From Phallus indusiatus (lineage: Eukaryota > Basidiomycota > Agaricomycetes > Phallales > Phallaceae), in the NCBI GenBank assembly GCA_027605045.1, contig JAQFWX010000035.1, positions 372,001 through 436,000 of the forward strand: DNA of 64,000 bases, given 5' to 3'. Numbering within the stretch: the first letter of the stretch is position 1; each line of letters starts with the position of its first letter. The position numbers and the translations under genes are program-made. Shown piece by piece: positions 56,755-64,000 of the stretch. The notes beneath the pieces are model-generated. The model was given only the letters and a program-made list of their open reading frames with translations, did no database searches and was not told the DNA's origin.

Positions 56755-59584
56755 ATGCCACTGGTAATACTGGGCTCCCTCCAGTAAGTAGTATGTCGGC
56801 CCACACGTTTCACAGAATATAAGCCTTGCTGCTCTTCTTTTTTACCCCATCATCTTTATTATTACCATCCGCAACTATCAATTTCCGCCAACTCCTCCTA
56901 AACCTGGCTCGGAGGGTCGAGGACTGAATCTGACCGAGGCGTTGGTGGATCTTCAATTCGTGAGTTCGTGGATTTCTTCAAGTCGTGACTTAAGGTCTCA
57001 TATTTATTGCTGATAGATCACCACACGGCCTCATCCATATAACTCGCGCGCCAACGATGCCGTCCGCTCATATATTATGACCCGTCTTGAACAGATCCAA
57101 AGCGAAACTGGTGCCCTCACAATCGACAATGACATACTCTCTAACACCACTTGGTACGCCGATAAAGCCGTTCATTATTTTGAAGGCAACAACATCGTCG
57201 TAAAAATTGAAGGCCAGCAATCTGCGTTGAAAGGTGTCCTATTATCGGCTCACTATGATTCGGTATATGTTAGCTACGGAGCTACCGACGATGGCATGGG
57301 CATATCAACTCTTCTCCAACTCGTGTCGTATTTTGCGAAGAACAAACCCTCCCGCTCAGTCATATTTAACATTAATAATAACGAAGAAAGTGGTCTTCAC
57401 GGTGCTCATGCGTAAGGAGGTATAGCATAAATGGCATATCACTGCTTATTTCGAGGTGTAGTTTTCTAAAACATCCATGGTCCAAAGATGTTGGGTTCTT
57501 TCTCAATCTGGAGGGTGCAGGCGCAGGAGGGTAAGTAACATACCTCGCTTGTTTACATTATTTATATCGGATGAGTCAAGACTACCCATTGTCTTTCGCA
57601 CTTCCTCCTACCAGGTCACTCAAGCCTTGAAAACATCCCCTCACCCTCACGGTTCTATTTTGTGCACAGACGCCTATACTCTCGGCTTAATTCGATCTGG
57701 GACTGATTACTCAGTTTATACAGCTGCCGGAATGTCGGGGCTTGATTTCGCATTTTACCAACGCAGAAGTTATTATCATACTTTGAGGGATACAATCTCA
57801 AGCTTAGATGGACATGGCTCTTTATGGACGTTTATGGATTCAACGCTTTCAATGGGTATTGCCTTGTCTCAGATTGAACCTGTGGATACTGCCGACTCGC
57901 AGGATAATCAGCTACCACTTCATTTTGACAGTAAGTCCCTCTTACAACTGAATCTAGTGGCGATTCTCATTTACAAGTATAGTCTTTGCAACTGCCTTGG
58001 CTCTATTCACTCTGAAACATTTCTTTGTTGCCAATATAATTGTTCTCGTGATAGGCCTCAGCTTTTATATCATACATGGTGTCTATGCCGATCGTTCTTT
58101 TTTATCGTCCCAAGCTTTTTCGAAAGACACAATTTATCTTCCACTTACCGGTATCTTTTCCATTATTTTGTTAGTTGGACTTTGCTTCGCGTATGTATTT
58201 ATTAATCCCTATGTAAGTGTACCTATCAGCCAAATCACGACCTTCCTAACGATTTTTTTGATGCTTTTTAGATTGTTCATTCCTCGAACTATCTGGTGGC
58301 CTTCACTTTTTGGATCCTAGCATTCGTCGCATTTCACTTACCTTTATCTTACCTTGCCGAAAATTTACACGAGACCATTCTTTATGAAATGAATCTATTT
58401 TGGTGGTTTGTTCTGTTACTCAATGCTGTCTTGCTAATTCGCCGAGGAATCGGAGGTCTATACTTTGTGACATTTTTCTATGTAACCTCTTTGCTGGCTC
58501 TTATGATATCATCCTTGGAAACCAAAGAAACCGCTGAAAATACGGCTGGTGTTCAAGATTCCGATCTTGCAAGCGAAAGGACGCCTTTGCTACCAAGAAG
58601 GAATGAACAAGACCAGACACTGCAGGTGAATCACGGCTCCTGTTGGTTGTGGTCTTTGAAAATCCTTCTGTGCGTTCCAGTACCTGTCTGTTTGATGATG
58701 CAGATAGGTATTATTGTTTTAAACGCACTATCACAAACATTGCCTGACGGCAGTTCTCCGCTATTCGGTAAGTCTACCATATTTATAACTTTGCGTGTAT
58801 ATGCGCTCATGTGAGATGTTCTTTTTAAGTCTATGCCTTTATTGCCCTCGTGAGCTTGTTACTTGTGCTCCCCATCGTCCCGTTTGTCGCTGTGATACCC
58901 CGCTACGTGTCATTTGCGCTTATCCTGCTGTTCATTTTGATTTCTGGTATCAACTTGCTCTCGCCTCCTTTCTTGGAACAGTCACCACTCAAAGTGTTTT
59001 ATCATCAAAACGTTAATCTAACAGACAACACCAATACTGTGCAATTAGCCGGACTAGAAGGCTACATCCAAAAAGTCGCCCACCAAATTCCTTCCGCTCT
59101 CCATAATCCTATCGTTTGTGAGCCTTCTGATCGCGGTCTAACAGCGTGCAGTTGGAGTAGCGCCACGACGATAACAAGAGACATGGTGTCGGTGTCGACA
59201 GAAACACTCCAACCTGGCCAAGCCACCCTCAAATTGAAGGGTGAAGACACGCGCTTCTGCAGGATTCGGTTTGACACTCCTGTTGTCTCCTTCCACGTAC
59301 ATGAAACCACCGGGGACATACAGGAAGGATATCTACTCCCTCCAAACAGAGTCAAAGAACTACGCTTTTGGAGTCGTGAAAGAGGCAAAGAATTCTTGGT
59401 GGATGTAACGTGGCCAGCGAACGAAACTCTCCGTGGCCGCGCTTCTTGCCAATGGAGCGACTCTGAAGATTGGGAAAAGCGCAGTCCTGCGTTCCAAGAA
59501 GTTCTCGCATTTTTGCCCTCCTGGAGTCTCGCCAGCAGTCTTAAAGATGGTCCAGTCGAAGCGTCTCTGGAGTTTACTGTTTAA
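56755..59584 (+). CDS. PFF1: Vacuolar membrane protease (Pff1-like, M28 zinc aminopeptidase)
   Basis: This is a multi-pass vacuolar membrane protein with a lumenal M28 peptidase domain. A mini first exon (56755-56763, MPL) spliced at a GTAATA donor to 56815 gives a first membrane helix (ISLAALLFYPIIFIITI). The M28 domain follows: GLNLTEALVDLQF, HPYNSRANDAVRSYI, then zinc ligands in LLSAHYDSVYVSYGATDDGM, NNNEESGLHGAHAF, FLNLEGAGAGG and the His of RRSYYHTLRD. The second half has about eight hydrophobic segments, for example GIFSIILLVGLCFAYVFI and NLFWWFVLLLNAVLLI. It ends in a soluble domain (ITRDMVSVSTETLQPGQ) to the stop at 59584. Substrates are unknown. All metal-binding residues are present, so activity is plausible. 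Confidence 0.92.
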
Positions 59585-59780
59585 TATAAATATTTGACCC
59601 ATGTATGAGGCCACGTGACTTTTCATATGTATTTGTATCTGTAGCCGACGCTTCTTTACCGTTGACCATCACATACAGCGAAACCTCGCAGAAGTGAATA
59701 ATATTAAGAAGTATCAAATTAATAGCTTGCTACGAGAGGAAGCTGCTTCCATCAAGCCGCTCTCGACGTTTCGTTCGTCA

Positions 59781-61429
59781 ATGCATATCTCCGATTCGTC
59801 CTCGTTGCATGTCGTAGAGAAAAGTGTCAAGGTATATCCTCTTGCCAAAAGGCAACCCACAGTGTCTATAGGCAATCCCAAATGGCCCTCTTCACAATGG
59901 ACTAGCATTTCTTCGCGTTCTACCTCGTCTCCTGGCGCTTTTTCTCTCGAACGTCCATGGATCAGACAATGGTCTCCAAAGCAACTCAGAAATCTCCAAA
60001 CATTCAGAGAAATCGCGCGTCGTATCGTTTCCAGAGTATATTTGTGCTCCCCAGCGTACTCAACCAGAGACCGATTTGCATGCAGGAGAAGGTACCTCTT
60101 CAGACGAACATACTTCTTTCTCCACTTCTAGCGACTCAATTGAGTTTACGCTAAATTCCGACTTGCATACAACCGCTTTTCCAAACATTATCGTTTCTAA
60201 CACAGGAAAAAACAGTCAGAAAAACACGATTATTTCAGGAGACGCAGGGAAGTGTTTGACTAAAACCCAATAAGATACGTGAAATGACGTTGGCCCTTCA
60301 GATTGGTTAACTTGGACCACTTCACCACCAAGACCGATACCTGCACTTCACGGTCCCGCTTCTCTTCCGTATGCACGCTGTCCCTCGTAAGTTTGAATCA
60401 TATCATTTCCGTTTTTCTTTTTGAGAGTATACGAATAGCGGCGCCGAAGGAACTGTCATAGAAGAACCGTCTTTGCTACCTCATGTTATCTGGGGACTCG
60501 AGCCAGATGACGCGTTCGGGCTTCAATATTCACAAAATGTGCGGAGAAAATATAATAATCGACATTCTAATCATAAAGACAACATATATGCTATGCCCGG
60601 ACAAAAAGCCACGAAAACGGCGTATGAAAAATACTCCACCCCCGATGATTTTATTCATTTTTCTCCGCAGTTATTCGAGTCACCAATGGCATATTCAAAC
60701 GTCCTCAACAGTCAAGAATGCTATAGTAATCTTTACAGAGAAACCTCGCCTCTTATTGATCCCTCGGCTCAAAATCATCTCGTATTCAACCAAAATGCAT
60801 ATTCTCCCCAAATATCTAGCTTAGGTCTCTTCACGTACAATACTCCTTCCTCAGTGGAACCATCGTATTCTAAGCATCAGTCTTTTTTAAACCAAAACTA
60901 TTTGCCGACGCCGCCCAATTCTTCCTCACCACTGCTGTGGAGTGCAACGTTCTCTCCTCCCACATATAGCTCATTCCTTATACCTCTTTCGACGCATGAT
61001 ACCAATGACTTTCAAACCATAGCTGACTATATCCCAACCTCCACTCGAGAAACCGAAAAGGATAACCAATATTTAGAGTATGCTCAGTCACCCGCTCAAA
61101 CGACTCGTAAGACAGGCGGGAAAAAAAATAATAAACGTCGCGGAATTCTGAAAACAGTCGTAGAAGAGTCTCCGGTTGAATCGCGGCCGTTGACTTTTAA
61201 CAATGAACCCTTCTCCAAACACAATTCAATCGAGAATGATCAGCAGCAAATACAGAGCGCCCAGGAGTATTTTACTGAAGAGGAAAGTCCCGTGGTTAGT
61301 TTAGCCGAATGCGCAAAGTCCCGTCGCCAACAGACCAACTTCGAAGATCTCAGACGCGATCCATTATATCGCACAGTCCATCCAAATAAACTCATGTCCA
61401 GAAAGCGGTTCATACAAACAAAACAATAA
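59781..61429 (+). CDS. Unknown low-complexity protein
   Basis: No recognised domain. Start 59781 is the first ATG in the open frame (MHISDSSSLHVVEKSVKVYP). A conserved-looking block follows (SLERPWIRQWSPKQLRNLQT, then FREIAR). A 46-nt intron at 60022-60067 (GTATCG donor, CTCAAC branch site, ACCAG acceptor) brings the next Ser/Thr-rich part into frame. Further introns join it to SPPRPIPALHGPASLPYARC and then to the last large exon, which contains LPHVIWGLEPDDAFG. The remainder is rich in Ser, Asn, Tyr and Gln (NYLPTPPNSSSPLLWS), with a basic KKNNKRRGILK segment and a C-terminal block (SRRQQTNFEDLRRDPLYRTV). This looks like a disordered regulatory protein, possibly restricted to basidiomycetes. 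That distribution is a guess. Confidence 0.55.
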
Positions 61430-61495
61430 CTCATAATATTCTGGAAGTCCTGATTGTTGTTATTTTACAAGACATACGTACGACTTAATTGTGAA

Positions 61496-63642
61496 TTAAG
61501 CTTTGACAAAAAGATCCGTAAATTGATCAACAGGCATGTCAAACAATTTAGACCGATCATTGACGGCTTCCAAAATCCTAGGTGGTTGACCGATATGTAA
61601 AAGGAAAGATTAAACGAAATTTGCCAAGTGACTTACTTTTGTTTGCGAGTTCCGTCAAAAACGGAAGAAAGGTGCCTGAAAGGCTATCAATATATATTTC
61701 TGTTGTCAAACAAATAGAAAGCCCACCTGTCAAACTTCTTCAGGAGAACGGGCGTTCCCTCTTCGCGCTATCAGATATGTTAGATGTCAACTCATCACGA
61801 CAAGAATCTTGATGGGATCTCTTTTTACCCTTCTCTTATGTCCTATTGGATATTCAACTACCACTTCATCAAGAACAGTGCCATCATTCAACTCGACCAA
61901 TAACGCGTTTCCAATAGAACGTTTCTCGGGATCATGGTAGTCATGGCTAAAGACCTTATCCTCGACACAATGAATCTTGTCCCGGAGTTGATCGATACGA
62001 GGGTCGGCGGCTGCAGCATCAGAGCTGAAGCAGGGAAATGATGTTAAGAATATATTGAGATCGGAGAGTATTTGAGAGATGTTGCGTACTAAGATTGTCC
62101 GTCCAAATTTCCATAAATCAAAGGATATGCCACCATGTAGTTGATATCGTGACTGACATACACAAATGAGAAGCAGACCCATCTCGGGAATAAGGGGATA
62201 CACTTACTCTCTATCGGCGAAATTATGGAGAGGACCTTTCTTGTTTATAATTCTGATGAGAAGAGTAAATTTCTCTTCGATAAAAAATCGGAGGTGAAGT
62301 GTGTATCACCTCATGGCCGCTTCTTGAGTTCTGATTCTGATACTCTTAATGTCTTCGGCAGACTTTCCTATTGATTTCAGCTTTTCGTGGACCGTATGGG
62401 CTGCTTCCACAGCCGTTTGGGCATGGAATTCGGCAGGATACGAAATCTTGAACAATACGTTTTCCATAATATAGGAACCATAGGGTCGCTGGAACTCGAA
62501 CGGTTTACCCTTTTAAATGAATAAGAAAACTTTTAATTTAAAAGCGAAAAAAACGAAAGTCACCTTGAATAACACATCATAAAAGCCCCAGGTTTTTGCG
62601 GTCAATACGGATGGAAGCCCAATTTGACCTCTTTTAACTAGCCAAACTATATTTACGGCACGGGAACCAGCGTCTCCTGCTGCCCAAGATTTACGAGAGC
62701 TGGTGTTGGGCGCGTGTCGATAGGTTCTCAATGACTGTCCATCGACCCATGCTTGAGAAATGGCGTCTACTGTTTGGTCGCGGTTTAATCCACTGTTAAG
62801 CGTTAAATATAATAATAATTTTTTTTGAGAAAAATAAAGAAACTCACAGTAACTTGCTGACAACAGCTGTGCTTGCAACTTTGACCAATACAACGTGATC
62901 CAGTCCTACTCGATTAAACGAATTAAGGAGAGCTAGGCATCCTTGAATTTCGTGCGCTTTGATCATGGATTCCAAAATATCTTTAACGGTAAGTTTTACG
63001 CCGGTGCGACTCAGGTGGTCAGCTACAGCTAATATAGCTGCAAGGTTATCGGATGGATGTCCCCCTTGAGAAAAAGTAGATTTAAACTGAGGTTACGATT
63101 CGTGAAGAATGGCAGCATACATTCGGCCGCGAGGAAGGTATCATTATAGTCCAACCACCGGTTCATAATCCCGATGTTGAAAGCGCCTCTGATAGGATCC
63201 AGCTGAAAATTGGTTCCAGGGACCTTCGTACCTAATGAAGAGAACAGGAAAAGAAGCAAATCATAAGTCAATTAAACAGTGGTGTTATGACAGAGGCTTT
63301 TTCGCCCCTCTGACCGTTTGGGACAATTGTTCCTTCGACGACAGGACCAAGAAGCTTTACACATTCGGGAAACTTCAAAGCCTCGAATCCACAGCCAATG
63401 GTATCGATGAGACAGAGTCTAGCGGTTTCATACGCCAAATCAGAATCGATGGTATAGCTGTGGACGTAGTCTGCAATATCCTGGTTGACTTTGTCGTGTT
63501 CGGGGCGGACGGAACTTTCAGCAGAGAATGACATGAATCTTTTATCTGAGGTAAATAATTTTATGAGTCTGGGTTGACTGGCGGAGCTTGCACGAGGAAG
63601 AGAAAGACGTGCTGAGCGTATGAGAGAATGTCTTAGGACCAT
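61496..63642 (-). CDS. PDH1: Mitochondrial 2-methylcitrate dehydratase (PrpD family)
   Basis: This enzyme dehydrates 2-methylcitrate in the methylcitrate cycle, which detoxifies propionyl-CoA in mitochondria. ATG 63642 gives an Arg/Ser-rich presequence ([20 protein letters not shown]); an ATG further upstream at 63717 adds an unlikely extension. The PrpD fold is clear: [59 protein letters not shown] and [12 protein letters not shown]. Then come [56 protein letters not shown] and [15 protein letters not shown]. Near the C terminus are [20 protein letters not shown] and [14 protein letters not shown]. The last exon ends [13 protein letters not shown]. About seven short introns are present, and no key block is missing. 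Confidence 0.93.
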
Positions 63643-63654
63643 GGAATGGATGAC

Positions 63655-63673
63655 GGCAGGCAGGCAGGCAGGG
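63655..63673 (+). repeat. GCAG/CAGG tetranucleotide microsatellite
   Basis: A ggcaggcaggcaggcaggg run lies just upstream of the preferred PDH1 start codon, in the probable 5' UTR. It might vary in length between strains. Confidence 0.8.
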
Positions 63674-63879
63674 GAATTGAATGACCGGTGTGACATGTGA
63701 CAACACGAGTTAGGCATCGTTACACATCACGTTACTTTTATTGTTAAGTAATAAATTAAAATTAAGACTCCTCTCTCTTTTATGCCACAGTAAGCGAAGA
63801 CCACCGCAAACATTTTTCTCCTTTCTCTTTGACCACACTCTCTCATTTTGAACACTGTTTATTACGTTGATGAAGCGAA

Positions 63880-64000
63880 ATGCCAACATTTTCTGTGTCT
63901 GATAATATTATCAGTGAGTTTTGTGTTATCGAGATTCAAGAATTCATCGTGACTAATTCGACGTTTACTTGTGGCGTGTTTTTAGCACTTCACTATACCG
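63880..64000 (+). CDS. Possible start of a further gene running off the right edge
   Basis: An ATG at 63880 opens MPTFSVSDNI. A good GTGAGT donor follows after 36 nt (63916), and a TTTTTAG acceptor lies near 63987. The second exon would read LHYT and continue past the edge. A T/C-rich promoter-like stretch precedes it. Too little is visible to name a product, and the call could be wrong. Confidence 0.25.
   Translation, partial: MPTFSVSDNIISEFCVIEIQEFIVTNSTFTCGVFLALHYT

Noticed and set aside
60015..60080. Apparent frameshift in the unknown gene at 59.8-61.4 kb
   Set aside because: A 46-nt intron (60022-60067) with good donor, branch site and acceptor joins the two frames.

Overview
The window is nuclear DNA from a filamentous basidiomycete, most likely an Agaricomycete. 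Genes are dense (about 24 in 64 kb) and cut by many very short GT-AG introns. The ones I resolved mostly run 41-60 nt. The gene content is fungal: pantothenate synthetase, a KRE2/MNT1-type mannosyltransferase, ATP sulfurylase with a fungal APS-kinase-like tail, an RNAi-type RNA-dependent RNA polymerase and a vacuolar membrane M28 protease. No rRNA, tRNA, CRISPR array, viral gene or transposon was recognised.

Layout, left to right. 1-18.5 kb: C-terminal part of an unknown Ser-rich protein (+); mitochondrial ribosomal protein uS9m (-); a TCERG1/CA150-type WW-FF protein (+) that starts only 70 bp from it; a GT15 mannosyltransferase (-); a CUE-domain ubiquitin-binding protein (+); V-ATPase subunit c'' (-); pantothenate synthetase (+); and a 1,245-residue disordered protein ending in a Ulp1-like domain whose nucleophile position is Ser (+). 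18.5-37 kb, all +: chromatin remodeller CHD1, RNA-dependent RNA polymerase, RNase H2 subunit B, ER oxidoreductin ERO1 and ATP sulfurylase MET3. MET3 carries two single-base frameshifts in this sequence. 37-46 kb: SNAPc subunit 3 (-), a type II membrane protein of unknown function (-), a BolA protein (+), the WRNIP1/Mgs1 AAA+ ATPase (+) and a secreted lytic-transglycosylase-like (GH23) protein (-). 46-64 kb: TPR phosphatase PP5 (+), U2 snRNP-associated SR140/U2SURP (+), the multi-KH protein vigilin/Scp160 (-), vacuolar membrane protease (+), an unknown low-complexity protein (+), 2-methylcitrate dehydratase (-) and a doubtful gene start at the right edge.

The neighbours do not form one pathway. 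This is an ordinary conserved housekeeping block in which RNA-related functions happen to be frequent (TCERG1-like, U2SURP, SNAPC3, vigilin, RdRP, RNase H2). The items most worth following up are the Ulp1-like protein with an apparent Cys-to-Ser change at exact catalytic spacing, the double frameshift in MET3, a frame conflict in the CUE gene, and the extremely short divergent promoter between uS9m and the TCERG1-like gene. Exon joins were worked out by hand from splice sites and reading frame. Where the exon sum is stated to divide by three, the model is well supported; other models have less certain boundaries.
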